From Friedmanniella luteola (GTDB lineage Bacteria; Actinomycetota; Actinomycetes; Propionibacteriales; Propionibacteriaceae), in NCBI RefSeq assembly GCF_900105065.1, contig NZ_LT629749.1, forward strand, positions 1,674,001 through 1,738,000: 64,000 nt of DNA. Reading direction: 5' to 3'. Of the stretch, positions 49,411-58,730 are shown one piece after another. Under the pieces are notes generated by a model. That model saw only the letters and a program-made list of their open reading frames with translations, was not told the origin of the DNA and ran no database searches. A program made the position numbers and the translations under genes. Each line of letters starts with the position of its first letter. The stretch's first letter is position 1.

Positions 49411-50658
49411 CTAGGTCATCCGGACACGGCGGAACGGCGACAGGGCGAGCAGCAGCGTCGAGAGGGCGAAGACCAGCGCGGAGACGCCGAGGGCCACCTC
49501 GAAGCCGAGCCGGTCGGCCACGAGGCCGGCGACGGGCGAGACGACCACGACGACGGCCCGGTTGAGCGAGCGCAGGGTGGTGTTGGTCCGGGCCTGGAGG
49601 GCGTCGGGGGTCAGGGCCTGGCGGTAGCTCATCTCGTGGGAGTTGCTCAGCCCCATCGCCCAGCCGTGGCCCAGCTGCCCGGTGGCCAGCACCGCGGCGG
49701 CGGCCCAGCCCGACGCCGGGAGGGCGGCGGCGATCATCACGCCCACCCCGACGGCTGAGGCGGCGTGGGAGCAGATGATGGTGCCGCCGGTGCCGAGCCG
49801 GTGGCCGACGGCAGTGCTCAGGACGGCTCCCGCGAGGGCGCCGACGCCTCCCACGGCCAGCACCAGGCCGAGCTGCAGGGCGGAGAGCTGCAGCTGCAGG
49901 AAGGCGTAGGCGGGCAGAGCCACCAGGAGCACGGCCTGGGCCGCGAACCAGACGTGGGTCGCCGCCGCCAGCCGAGCGAGTCCGGAATCCCGGTAGACCC
50001 AGCGCACGCCCTCGCGGACCTCGCCGACGAGGCGTCCCCGACCCCGTGCGGTCGACGGGACCGGCGCCGACCCCGACTCGCGGGGCAGGGTCGCGACCAC
50101 GGCGGCCGAGAACAGGAACGTCAGCGCGTCGACCAGCACGGCCAGGGGCGCTCCGATCACGCGGACCAGGGCGCCCGCCACGGCCGGTCCCGCGGCCTGG
50201 GCCACGGCGCCGGCGCCGTCGAGGCGGGCGTGCGCACGCTGCAGCTGGGCTGCCGGCACCAGCCGGGGCAGGTACGACTGCGACGCCGCGTCGTTGACCA
50301 GCGACGCCGTGCCGACGAGGACGACGACGGGGAGCAGCAGGGCGAAGGTGAGGCGGTCGGCGCTCCAGGCGAGCGGGACCAGGGCCAGCAGGCCGGCCCG
50401 GGCGAGATCGCTCGCGACCATGACGGGACGGCGGCGTACCCGGTCGACCAGGGCGCCGACGACGAGCCCCAGGACCAGGTACGGCAACCAGCGCGCCGCG
50501 TTCAGCCAGCCCACCTCGACGGCCGTGCCCCCCAGCGTCACCACCACCAGGGTCTGCAGGGCCAGCAGGGTGATCCCGCTGCCGAAGCCCGACACGGCCT
50601 CACCCCACCAGAAGCGGGCGAACCCCGGGGCCAGGGCGTCTCGCGTCCTCCGGGCCAC
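49411..50658 (-). CDS. MFS exporter (MFS_3 type)
   Basis: A 415-residue transporter with 12 hydrophobic helices. The start FARFWWGEAVSGFGSGITLL and the loop VDRVRRRPVMVASDLARAGL are typical of the enterobactin/macrolide exporter type, together with LRSLNRAVVVVVSPVAGLVA near the C-terminal half and TLPRESG between the halves. It is the last gene of a probable unit that reads TetR, hypothetical, exporter on the minus strand. It is likely under control of that TetR repressor. The substrate is unknown. Confidence 0.87.
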   Translation of the reverse strand: MARRTRDALAPGFARFWWGEAVSGFGSGITLLALQTLVVVTLGGTAVEVGWLNAARWLPYLVLGLVVGALVDRVRRRPVMVASDLARAGLLALVPLAWSADRLTFALLLPVVVLVGTASLVNDAASQSYLPRLVPAAQLQRAHARLDGAGAVAQAAGPAVAGALVRVIGAPLAVLVDALTFLFSAAVVATLPRESGSAPVPSTARGRGRLVGEVREGVRWVYRDSGLARLAAATHVWFAAQAVLLVALPAYAFLQLQLSALQLGLVLAVGGVGALAGAVLSTAVGHRLGTGGTIICSHAASAVGVGVMIAAALPASGWAAAAVLATGQLGHGWAMGLSNSHEMSYRQALTPDALQARTNTTLRSLNRAVVVVVSPVAGLVADRLGFEVALGVSALVFALSTLLLALSPFRRVRMT

Positions 50659-50731
50659 GGGCAGACTCTGGCAGACCTCCGGCCCCGGGGCCGCGCCGAC
50701 CTTGCTCGACCCGCCACGGCGGCTCCGCGCG

Positions 50732-51073
50732 TCAGCCGACCAGCCGCGAGGGCCGGACGACGTCGAGGTCGACGCGTCCGGTGAGCCCGTCGACGCGCGC
50801 GAGGTGGTGCACCGGCCAGACCGCCCGGTCCCGGGCCGGGCGGAGGAAGAACGGCGTCCGCCACGGCGGTCGGTCCTCGCCGACGGGGAGGGGGTGCGGG
50901 TGGGTCCAGCTGCGGCGGGCGTCGATCACCAGCGGGTGACCCCGGGCCCGCTCCACCCGGCCGGCGAACGCGGCCGGCTCAGCACGACCCGCCGGGCGTG
51001 GTCGCGCTGGCGACGGGTGGGGTCGCGACGATCCGCTCGGATGGTCGTCCTCAGCGGCTTCTACCGGGGTCAC
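50732..51073 (-). CDS. hypothetical protein between TetR and MFS genes
   Basis: The C-terminal part of this 113-residue frame reads like a real protein: VERARGHPLVIDARRSWTHP, then PPWRTPFFLRPARDRAVWPV and HHLARVDGLTGRVDLDVVRP. Its first 35 residues are Pro/Arg/Ser-rich, and the true start may be further in. It lies 27 bp after the TetR stop and 73 bp before the MFS start on the same strand, so it probably belongs to their operon. The family is not recognised. Confidence 0.45.
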   Translation of the reverse strand: MTPVEAAEDDHPSGSSRPHPSPARPRPAGRAEPAAFAGRVERARGHPLVIDARRSWTHPHPLPVGEDRPPWRTPFFLRPARDRAVWPVHHLARVDGLTGRVDLDVVRPSRLVG

Positions 51074-51100
51074 GGACCGGGCCTGCCCGCCGTCGCACCG

Positions 51101-51748
51101 TCAGGACGGCGCGCGGAGCAGCCCGAGGACGCCGGGGACCAGCTGGGCGCCCAGCTGGCGGGCGGACAGGTCCGTGGTGCTGCGGTCGCGTTCGCGCTCC
51201 CACGCCGCGAAGGTGGTGATGACCATCCGGGCCATCTGGGCGACGCGCAGCGCGGCCGCGGGTTCGACGCCGTCGCAGGTGAGCTTCTGCAGCCGCTCGA
51301 GCACGTCCAGCACGGTCAGCAGGCCCACCTCGGCGGGCGCGTCCTGGAGGTTGGTCCTCAGCGCGGCCGTCAGCTGGAGCGGGTACCGCCGCAACGACTC
51401 CTCGTTGAAGCGGGCCCAGTAGCTGGGGGCCCGGTCGTCCAGGTAGGTCGCCAGAGGTCGCACGTAGACCTCGACCAGGTCCTCGAGCGACGGTGAGCCC
51501 AGGGCCTCCAGCATCGGCGCCCGGTGCCGGTCGACGGCGGCGCTGCGCCGGTCCCAGACGGCGGCGAACAGCGCGCGCCGGCTCCCGAAGTGGTACGTGA
51601 TCGCCGAGTTGTGCCGCTGGCCGGCCTCCAGGATGATCGCCCGGTTGGCGGCTCCCGCCTCCCCCTTGAGCGCGACCAGCTTCTCCGCGGCGTCGATGAG
51701 CCGGTCCTGCGAACTCACGCTGGTCGAACTCGTGACGCCCGGCTGCAT
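51101..51748 (-). CDS. TetR family repressor
   Basis: A 215-residue regulator. The DNA-binding part is SSQDRLIDAAEKLVALKGEA followed by ANRAIILEAGQRHNSAITYH and FGSRRALFAAV, the TetR helix-turn-helix with its Y-H-F-G-S motif. The rest is an all-helical ligand domain. The ATG at 51748 gives MQPGVTSSTSVSSQDRL. It heads the probable unit with a hypothetical protein and an MFS exporter, the usual layout for a repressor of drug efflux. Confidence 0.87.
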   Translation of the reverse strand: MQPGVTSSTSVSSQDRLIDAAEKLVALKGEAGAANRAIILEAGQRHNSAITYHFGSRRALFAAVWDRRSAAVDRHRAPMLEALGSPSLEDLVEVYVRPLATYLDDRAPSYWARFNEESLRRYPLQLTAALRTNLQDAPAEVGLLTVLDVLERLQKLTCDGVEPAAALRVAQMARMVITTFAAWERERDRSTTDLSARQLGAQLVPGVLGLLRAPS

Positions 51749-51817
51749 CCACTCAGCGTACTGGGGCAGAAAGGTGAGGCCGTGCCGGGCGACGGGTTGA
51801 CCCCTGGGCCCGCTCGG

Positions 51818-54800
51818 TCAGCGGGTCGTCGTCGCCGCCGGTGAGACGTCGCCCCCCACCAGGTGACGCATCGCCGTCCGCACGATGGCGGCCCGCTCCG
51901 TCGCCGACTCCACCTGCTCCAGCCCGAAGCCCAGCAGCACGGAGTCCTCGGTGGTGACGGCTCCGGAGAGCAGGGCCTCGGACCGGACGAAGTCCACGCC
52001 GACCGTGGGGCTGCCGGAGGGCGGGCCGAGCACCGACCAGGCGCCCAGACCGGCCTCGAAGCCCTCGGCCTGGGTCGTCACGCCTCCGACCAGCAGGGCG
52101 GTGTCGTCGACGACGAGGCCGATCCCGCCCGTGGACGGGTCGCTCACGTAGCTGATCGACACCTCGACCTGCTGGCCGGCGTACGCGGACAGGTCGAAGG
52201 TGGCCTCCTGCCAGCCGCCGGAGCTGCCGGTCATCGTGTGCCAGGCGCCCGTGGTCCCGGTCGCGGTGCAGGGGTCGCCGGGGGTCAGGTAGTGCTCGAG
52301 GAACGGGTGCTCCTCGAGGAGGAAGCCGGCCTCGCACTCGGCCGGCAGCGCGGTGCTGGTCAGGCCGCCGGTCTCCGGCAGCGTCGTCCAGTCGTCGCTG
52401 CCCACCGGGTGGGCCTCGACGATCACGTGGTCGTAGCCCTCCTCGGTGTCGAACGACAGCTGGGCCGCCAGGCTGGGCGTCTGCGACGCCGTGACGTCGG
52501 TCAGGTCGAACGTGCGGGCCAGGCGCTGGTAGGCGTCGTCGACGTGGACGACGCCGACGTACGTCTCGCCCTCCACCGGGTCGAAGGCTCCACCGGCCGC
52601 TCCCTCGTAGCCGCCGGCGGCTTCGCTGGCGAACTGGGGGAACCGGCCGGGCGGCAGCACGGCGCTGGTGGGCACGAAGGTGCCCGGCTCGTCGAGGGGG
52701 TTGGCCACCGCTGCCGGGCCGCCGAAGGTGCCCACGGCACCTGCGAGGTCGCCGGCACCGGTGAAGGCCAGCGGGTTGGGCGCCGTCGCCCGGGAGTACG
52801 CCCCGAGGTAGTACTGGTAGAAGTCGTCCGCGAGGAGCAGGCAGTCGGAGAAGATGTCCTGCGTCACCACGCAGTCGGCCTCCGGCGCCCCGTCCAGCCC
52901 GTAGTAGATGCCGCCGATCGTGCTGCCGAGGGTCCCGGAGTATCCGGCCGTCTCACCCGCGTGCAGCAGCTTGCCGCCCTCGTTGAGGTAGTCCCGCACC
53001 GCCAACGTCAGGTACTGCTGCCGCTCGGCCACCGCCGCGTCGGGCACCTGGGAGGACCCGATCTGCGTCAGCGCGTCCTCCGGGTCCTGCGTGAGCCGGT
53101 TGTCCCCGAGATACCAGAGCACGGTGGTGAAGTGGCTCAGCACGCCGAGGTCGTGCGGCACACCCTGGGCCGAGACGTCCCAGACCGAGGCCTCGTAACC
53201 GGCCGCGTCGAGCGCGGCGACGTGCGCGTCGGCGTACTCGGGACCGGTACCCGTCGGCGTCTCCTGCGGGTTGACCCCCTCGTAGTCCTCGTTGGGGAGC
53301 ACCAGCACGGGGTTCCGGGTGTCCTCGGCCAGCCGGTAGGTGAAGGACGCGCTGGCCTTCGTGCCCTGACCCCGCCGGTGGCCGGTGAACCAGACCTTCA
53401 CGTCGTCGCCCGGGTCGGCACCGCGGACGACGCCGCGGTACTCCGCGTAGTAGACGTCCGCCTCGTCGCCGTACCGCTCACCGCCGCGCCACTCGCGGAC
53501 CCGCGCGGTGTGGGTCCGGCCGCCGTTGATCGAGTACTGCATCCTCAGCCTGCGCAGGTCGCGCCGGGCCGTGACGGCCACCGGCTGCGGGTCGCCGTAG
53601 GAGGTGGTGAAGCTGTCGACGGCGAAGTCCGGTGCCGTCCGCCCGACCACCGACACCGGGTCGTCGGGGTCCGGCGCCGACCGGGCCACGGCCAGGGCGA
53701 AGGGGAGGTTCTTCTCGAACTCCGCCTGGACCAGCGCCTCGGAGTCCGGGAAGTTGAAGACGCTCTCGCAGTCCTCCGGTGAGAAGGCGTCGTCGGGGTC
53801 GACGGCGCTCGCCGTCTCGCAGGTGGACATCTCCGGCGTGAACGCGAGCGTGCCGTACCGGTTGTGCGCGTGCTCGGTGGTCTCGCCGTTGGTGGTGTAG
53901 AGCTCGGCGGCGATGTCCGGGTCGTAACCGGGCACCGCAGGGCGGGCGTCGTCCCCGGCCAGTGCCTCGTACAGCAGGTCGTCGGGGGTCGGCGTGGCGA
54001 CCTGCCAGCCGACGCCGTAGAGCAGCAGCTCGGCGGCCGAGTGGTAGTTGACCTGGAACTCGAAGCCGACCCGGCGCATCAGGCCGTCCAGGGCCCGTGT
54101 CTCCGGCTCGGAGGCCGGGGACGGACCCCGGTAGGTCTCACCGGTCGGCGAGGGGGAGGAGCCCTCGTCGTCGTAGCCCCACCGGTAGGGGAAGTTGCGG
54201 TTGAGGTCGACGCCGTCGAACGCGGTGATGGCCCCGTCCCCGTCGTTGTCGCGCAGGTTCTTGCGCCACAGCCGGTTGCCCTCGGTGAAGGTGTGGTCGT
54301 AGCCGTCCGGGTTCGCGACCGGCACGAACCACAGCTCGGTGCGGTCGACCACCCGGTGGACGGCGGCGTCGCTGGCGTACTGCTCCAGCACGTGGTGGAG
54401 CAGCCGCCGGTTCATCTCCGGGGTGATCCACTCGCGGGCGTGCTGGGCGGAGGAGTAGAGGACGGCGGGCCGGCTGCCGTCACGCACCCGTCGGGCGTTC
54501 TTGGTCACCTTGACGGCCAGGATGTCCTGGCCCTGCACCGTCCGGCCGATCCTCACCAGCTTGGTCAGCCGGGGGTACTGCCGGCTGAGGGCCACCAGCT
54601 CGTCGCGGAGACCGCCCGCCTCGCTGTACGAGCGGAAGACCGCGTGCCCGCTGGCGTTCTGCTCGCTGAGCCGCTGAGAGACCCGGGTCCCCGCCACCTC
54701 CTTCTCGGTGAGCTCGACCCCGATCGCCTCCAGCTTGGCGGCCTGGCGCCGCGACAGGACGACCTCGACGCGGAACTTGTCACCGGCCCGGCCGCGGCTG

Positions 54801-54979
54801 ACCAGCTCCTCGCGGTCGAGACCGAGGTCGCCGACCTCCCCGAGCTGGTCGGCGGTCAGCTCCCCGACGTAGACCGTCGGGCCGGGTTCCGTCGTGGGGG
54901 CCGCCGATGCAGGGGGCGCGCTGCCCAGGGCGGTGGCGACCAGTGCGCCGATGACGAGCAGGACGACCTTGCGCCGCAT
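51818..54979 (-). CDS. large secreted M14 zinc carboxypeptidase
   Basis: A 1053-residue exported peptidase. The signal peptide is RRKVVLLVIGALVATALGSA with a cut near ASA at residue 26. A propeptide-like region follows, with ELTADQLGEVGDLGLDREEL. The M14 catalytic domain has the zinc pair H-x2-E in SSAQHAREWITPEMNRRLL (about residue 180), the third histidine in QVNYHSAAELLLYGVG (about 313) and the catalytic glutamate in LAFTPEMST (about 380). The remaining 600 residues include a domain resembling an immune-inhibitor-A-like or CBM-like fold (from about 750, GQQVEVSISYVSDPSTGGIG with VVDDTALLV). It should digest extracellular proteins. Anchoring is not visible. Confidence 0.88.
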   Translation of the reverse strand: MRRKVVLLVIGALVATALGSAPPASAAPTTEPGPTVYVGELTADQLGEVGDLGLDREELVSRGRAGDKFRVEVVLSRRQAAKLEAIGVELTEKEVAGTRVSQRLSEQNASGHAVFRSYSEAGGLRDELVALSRQYPRLTKLVRIGRTVQGQDILAVKVTKNARRVRDGSRPAVLYSSAQHAREWITPEMNRRLLHHVLEQYASDAAVHRVVDRTELWFVPVANPDGYDHTFTEGNRLWRKNLRDNDGDGAITAFDGVDLNRNFPYRWGYDDEGSSPSPTGETYRGPSPASEPETRALDGLMRRVGFEFQVNYHSAAELLLYGVGWQVATPTPDDLLYEALAGDDARPAVPGYDPDIAAELYTTNGETTEHAHNRYGTLAFTPEMSTCETASAVDPDDAFSPEDCESVFNFPDSEALVQAEFEKNLPFALAVARSAPDPDDPVSVVGRTAPDFAVDSFTTSYGDPQPVAVTARRDLRRLRMQYSINGGRTHTARVREWRGGERYGDEADVYYAEYRGVVRGADPGDDVKVWFTGHRRGQGTKASASFTYRLAEDTRNPVLVLPNEDYEGVNPQETPTGTGPEYADAHVAALDAAGYEASVWDVSAQGVPHDLGVLSHFTTVLWYLGDNRLTQDPEDALTQIGSSQVPDAAVAERQQYLTLAVRDYLNEGGKLLHAGETAGYSGTLGSTIGGIYYGLDGAPEADCVVTQDIFSDCLLLADDFYQYYLGAYSRATAPNPLAFTGAGDLAGAVGTFGGPAAVANPLDEPGTFVPTSAVLPPGRFPQFASEAAGGYEGAAGGAFDPVEGETYVGVVHVDDAYQRLARTFDLTDVTASQTPSLAAQLSFDTEEGYDHVIVEAHPVGSDDWTTLPETGGLTSTALPAECEAGFLLEEHPFLEHYLTPGDPCTATGTTGAWHTMTGSSGGWQEATFDLSAYAGQQVEVSISYVSDPSTGGIGLVVDDTALLVGGVTTQAEGFEAGLGAWSVLGPPSGSPTVGVDFVRSEALLSGAVTTEDSVLLGFGLEQVESATERAAIVRTAMRHLVGGDVSPAATTTR

Positions 54980-55083
54980 GGCGACACCTCCCCGACGCGC
55001 GGCCCCGGTGCAGCGCGGTCCCGCGCCACCCTTCTCGCCCGGGCGATCCCTGTCAATGGCCTGTGGACGCGACGGGTGGTGGG

Positions 55084-55579
55084 TCAGCTCCGCGCGGAGC
55101 CGGCACCCGCTCGGCTCGGCCCGCGCTCGTGGGCCAGCAGCCGCGGGTGCGGGGGAAGCTCGTCCGGCTGCTCGCCCCGGTCGGTTCCCAGCCGTGCTCC
55201 TCGGAGCACCGCCGCGCTCGCCGGTTCTCCTCGAGCACGCGCAGCTCCAGGGTGCCCGTCGACGTGCGGACGGCAGCGAGCAGGCGTCGTGGACGCGGGA
55301 GGCGAGCCCGGTTCCCCCGCTGCTCGAGACGGTGCCGAAGTGCCGGAGCTCGCGGCCGCGCAGGGCCGCGAACCCCTGGATCGCGCCGTCGTCGTGGGCG
55401 GCGAGGTGGACGTCCAGCGCGGGGTCGGCCATCTCGGAGCGCCACCGGGCGGCGAGCACGTCCCGCGGGAAGGGCTGCGCGTCCCGCGGGCAGAGGTGGC
55501 CGAGGCCCAGCACCGCACCCGCCTCCTCGACGTCGAGGAGGGCCTCGACGTCAGCCGGGGTCGCAGCACGCAGGACCAC
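55084..55579 (-). pseudogene. GNAT acetyltransferase, two frameshifts
   Basis: The GTG at 55579 starts VLRAATPADVEALLDVEEAG, the first strand-helix of a GNAT protein, and continues through HDDGAIQGFAALRGRELRHF. The rest is found in two further frames: TGTLELRVLEENRRARRCSE with EHGWEPTGASS (motif B region), then DELPPHPRLLAHERGPSRAG to the stop at 55084. Two single-base changes near 55280 and 55160 break it. Restored it would be about 165 residues. It is close to the M14 peptidase gene but transcribed towards it. Confidence 0.65.
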
Positions 55580-55672
55580 CCCTGCACTCCCACGGCCGGC
55601 CGGCGACCGGGGCGAGCGGGTCGTGCCGCGCCTGGTCGGCCCGTGGTCGACGCGAGCCGCGGTGCGGGGGGG

Positions 55673-56317
55673 TCAGGGGCGCTGGGCCGCGGCGCGGTCC
55701 GGTGCGGCCATGTCGCCCGTCCCCGGCGTCCCGCCGCGGAGCCCGTAGCGCAGGTGCACGACGCCCTGCGGGCTCGCGACCGGCGGCTCGAGGAGCGTGA
55801 GGTTCGTCGGCACCGCGCCACCGTCGAACACCTTCTTCCCCACGCCGAGCAGGATCGGGTGCACCCACAGGTCGAGACGGTCGAGCAGCTTCTCACGCAG
55901 GAGGGTCTGCAGCAGGTCGAGGCTGCCCACGACCTTGACGTGCTCGTGCCGCTCACGCAGGTCCCTCACCGCCGTGGCCAGGTCGGGTCCGAGCTGGCTG
56001 GACCCCTGCCACCCGAGGTGGGGCCTGCCGCGGGACGCCACGTACTTCGGGATCCGGTTGAACAGCGTCGCGATGTCGTCGTCCTGGCCGCCCTCCTGGT
56101 GCGGCCAGTACGCGGCGAAGATCTCGTAGGTGCGCCGTCCGAGCAGGAGGGCGTCGGTGCCCTCGTACGCCGCGGCGACCTGGGCCCCGGTCACGTCGTC
56201 GAGCAGGGGCGCCTGCCAGCCGCCGAAGTCGAAGCCGACGGGGTCCTCGTCGGGGCCGCCGGGCGCCTGCGCGACGAGGTCGAGGGTGGTGAACAGCTCG
56301 ACGTGGATGAGGCCCAT
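55673..56317 (-). CDS. dihydrofolate reductase/RibD C-terminal-like protein
   Basis: A 214-residue protein of the RibD-C/dihydrofolate-reductase-like fold. GLIHVELFTTLDLVAQAPGG is the first strand, followed by GTDALLLGRRTYEIFAAYWP and KYVASRGRPHLGWQGSSQLG. EHVKVVGSLDLLQTLLREKL and LDLWVHPILLGVGKKVFDGG carry the C-terminal conserved glycines. It is expected to bind NADPH and reduce an unknown substrate. An ATG at 56317 gives a typical N-terminus. The frameshifted relative at 5374-5950 belongs to another branch of the same family. Confidence 0.87.
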   Translation of the reverse strand: MGLIHVELFTTLDLVAQAPGGPDEDPVGFDFGGWQAPLLDDVTGAQVAAAYEGTDALLLGRRTYEIFAAYWPHQEGGQDDDIATLFNRIPKYVASRGRPHLGWQGSSQLGPDLATAVRDLRERHEHVKVVGSLDLLQTLLREKLLDRLDLWVHPILLGVGKKVFDGGAVPTNLTLLEPPVASPQGVVHLRYGLRGGTPGTGDMAAPDRAAAQRP

Positions 56318-56415
56318 GCTCTGCTCCCAGGTGGTGGTGGGTGTGGTGGTGGTGGTCGGAGGGCAGACCCGCGGGGACGGGCGGACTCATCGCTCCGCCC
56401 CACCCGGCGCTGCGT

Positions 56416-57213
56416 TCAGGGTCGGACCCACACCGACACGTGCTTGGTGCTCGCCGGGGTCAGCTCGGACCGGTCCCAGTCCGCCCACCGGTGGCGGAGC
56501 TCCAGCCCGGCGATCCGCGCCATGAGGTCCATCTCGGCCGGCCACGCGTACCGGAACGGGATCCGGCGGAAGTGCCCGGACCCGTCCGCCGACACGGTGA
56601 CGTGGTTCGACGTGAACTGCTGGGTCACGACGTCGTACTGGTCGAAGCCGACGTAGCCGCCACCGCCGGCTGCCGGGGCGACCGTGAACGGGACGGTGTC
56701 CTGGCCGGGCGGCAGCCGGCGCAGGTCCGGCAGCCCGACCTCGACGAGGAACAGCCCCCCGGGCCGCAGGTGCGCCGCCGCGTTGCCGAACACGGCGACC
56801 TGCCCCTCCTGGGTGGTGACGTTGCTGAGGGTGTTGAACACCAGGTAGACCAGCGAGAAGGCGCCCGGCACCCGGGTCGACGTCATGTCGCCGATCGTGA
56901 CCGCCACGGCGTCCCCGCCCGGCTTCTCGGCGATCCGGGCCGCCATGGCGCGGCTCAGCTCGATGCCGGCGACGGACAGCCCGCGCGCCGCCAGCGGAGC
57001 GGCGATCCGACCGGTCCCCACGGCGAGCTCCAGCACGGGACCGCCGTCCGCCAGCTCGGCCAGCACACCCACGGCAGGCTCCACCACCTCCGGCGCGTTC
57101 GCCCCGCCCGGCTCGTCGTAGTCCGCGGCCACGCTCGCGCCGAACCAGCCATCAGCCGGGTCGTCGCCTCGAGGTGCGGAGACCGCGCCCTGCGCGTCCG
57201 GCGTCTCGTCCAT
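56416..57213 (-). CDS. class I SAM-dependent methyltransferase
   Basis: A 265-residue methyltransferase. VAADYDEPGGANAPEVVEPA precedes motif I GPVLELAVGTGRIAAPLAAR, then VAGIELSRAMAARIAEKPGG, VTIGDMTSTRVPGAFSLVYL, and the late strand region HLRPGGLFLVEVGLP. The C-terminal part includes VTVSADGSGHFRRIPFRYAW, typical of a small-molecule methyltransferase group. The ATG at 57213 follows the family. Its 5' end directly abuts the remnant of a D-Ala-D-Ala carboxypeptidase on the other strand. Confidence 0.85.
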   Translation of the reverse strand: MDETPDAQGAVSAPRGDDPADGWFGASVAADYDEPGGANAPEVVEPAVGVLAELADGGPVLELAVGTGRIAAPLAARGLSVAGIELSRAMAARIAEKPGGDAVAVTIGDMTSTRVPGAFSLVYLVFNTLSNVTTQEGQVAVFGNAAAHLRPGGLFLVEVGLPDLRRLPPGQDTVPFTVAPAAGGGGYVGFDQYDVVTQQFTSNHVTVSADGSGHFRRIPFRYAWPAEMDLMARIAGLELRHRWADWDRSELTPASTKHVSVWVRP

Positions 57214-57662
57214 GGCCCCGCACGCTACCCGTCGCCTTCCTCCTGGGGGTGCTCCTCCTCGCCTCCGTCGCCCTGGTGCTGGTGACCCGGGTCCGGCTGC
57301 CCCTTGCCGGGGGCCGACGCGGTGACGGTGGGGGGACCGGAGCCGGACCGGCCGTCCTCGGGCCAGGCCGCGGTGCTGCTGGACGACCAGGACGGACGTC
57401 GTCACCTCCGGGCGCCAGCGACCGGTGCTGACCCTCACCCCCCGCCGACGTCGCCGACACCGCTCCGCGTCGGGCCCGCTCGGAGTCGGTCGTCGAAGTC
57501 CGAGCGGGGGAGCGGCTCACCGGACGCCAAGCCCTGCTGGCCCTGCTGCTGCCCTCGGCGGGCAACCTGGCCCACGTCCTGGCGCTCCGGACGGCCGGCA
57601 GCGAGGCCGCGTTCGGCGCCTCCGAGCGTCTCGTCGGCTCGGTCGCCGAGCCGCTCGGGTGA
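57214..57662 (+). pseudogene. remnant of a D-alanyl-D-alanine carboxypeptidase (S11 type)
   Basis: Three frames together resemble an actinobacterial S11 D-Ala-D-Ala carboxypeptidase. First comes a membrane anchor (LPVAFLLGVLLLASVALVLV), then GADAVTVGGPEPDRPSSGQA with AVLLDD in another frame. Last come ADVADTAPRRARSESVVEVR and AGERLTGRQALLALLLPSAG with NLAHVLALRTAGSEAAF, where intact enzymes have the second active-site motif (S-x-N, here SAG-N). The segment with the catalytic Ser-x-x-Lys is missing between about 57410 and 57440, and the C-terminal half is absent. It is therefore a deleted, dead gene. Confidence 0.6.
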
Positions 57663-57889
57663 GTGCCGATCAGCCGAGGGCCTCCCCGGTGGTCGAGACG
57701 CGCACCTCGCGCGGGCCGTCCTGCGGTCGGGGGTCCCGTCCCCGAGCTGAGCGGCGATCCGGCCGCGGAGCGCGGCCCGGGCCTGCGCTCCGTGCTTCCA
57801 CGGATGACGGCGGTGTCGCTGCGGGCCGACCCTCGAGACGGGGGCGTGGCCGCGACCGTGGCGGGCCCACCACGAGCAGAGGAGCGGCG

Positions 57890-58675
57890 ATGCACGACAC
57901 CCGGACGGACCCTCCGCCGACGTCGGTCGGGACCGGACCCGGCGCGGAGTGGCACCGCGTCGCACCGTGCGCCGGTTGGGTCGGGGCGGTCGCGCTGCTC
58001 GTCGGAGCCTTGCTGTTCCTCGTCGACGCCGCCGGCGTGCTGGCTCCCTGGCCGGAGTTCCGTTCCACCACCGCCGGGTTCGAGGCCGACCTGGCGACCT
58101 ACTACGTCGCCTACCTCGAGCGCCAGCACGACGTCCTCTGGGCCGTCGTCGTCCGCGACAGCCTGCTGCCGCTCGGCTTCCTGGCGCTGATGGTGCTGTT
58201 CCTGGCGGCGGGGGCCCTCGTCGGCTGGCGACGACCGGTCGCCCAGCTGGCCGCGCTGCTCTGCGTCGTGGGCGGTGTCCTGCAGATCGTCAGCGACACG
58301 GTGTTCCTGGGTCAGGTGGCCGTCTGGCGCCAGGACGGCTGGCCGGCCGACCCGCCGGGCCCGGTGGTGGCGCTCGGCCGGTCGTCGGACGCCGTGGACC
58401 TGGCGACGGGGTACGTCGAGGCGGCCGGGTTCGTGGTGCTCGCCGGCGCCCTCGTCTGCCTGGCTCTGCTGGTCCGGGGCCGCCCGGACCTACCGGGCTG
58501 GCTCGGGTGGCTCGCGTCGGCCGAGGCCGTGGGGATGCTGGTCCTGGTGGTCGGTCGAGCGCTGGAGAGCGACCTCGTCTTCCAGGTCGGGGCGCTGGCG
58601 ACGGGCGTCGCCGTCGGGCCTGCGCTCTTCGCCTCCCTCGGGCACCACCTGGGCCGCGCCGCCCGCGACCACTGA
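57890..58675 (+). CDS. hypothetical membrane protein, about seven helices
   Basis: A 261-residue membrane protein of no recognised family. Hydrophobic segments include VGAVALLVGALLFLVDAAGV, LPLGFLALMVLFLAAGALVG, VAQLAALLCVVGGVLQIVSD, EAAGFVVLAGALVCLALLVR, EAVGMLVLVVGRALESDLVF and VGALATGVAVGPALFASLGH. A Glu/Tyr-rich loop after the first helix (TTAGFEADLATYYVAYLERQ) recalls DUF4386-type proteins, but this is weak. The ATG at 57890 has AGAGGAG upstream. It stands alone. Confidence 0.6.
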   Translation: MHDTRTDPPPTSVGTGPGAEWHRVAPCAGWVGAVALLVGALLFLVDAAGVLAPWPEFRSTTAGFEADLATYYVAYLERQHDVLWAVVVRDSLLPLGFLALMVLFLAAGALVGWRRPVAQLAALLCVVGGVLQIVSDTVFLGQVAVWRQDGWPADPPGPVVALGRSSDAVDLATGYVEAAGFVVLAGALVCLALLVRGRPDLPGWLGWLASAEAVGMLVLVVGRALESDLVFQVGALATGVAVGPALFASLGHHLGRAARDH

Positions 58676-58730
58676 CCGAGCTCGCGGCGCTGAGAGCGCT
58701 GCCCCTCCGCGCCCCGGGTACGGGGTCCCC

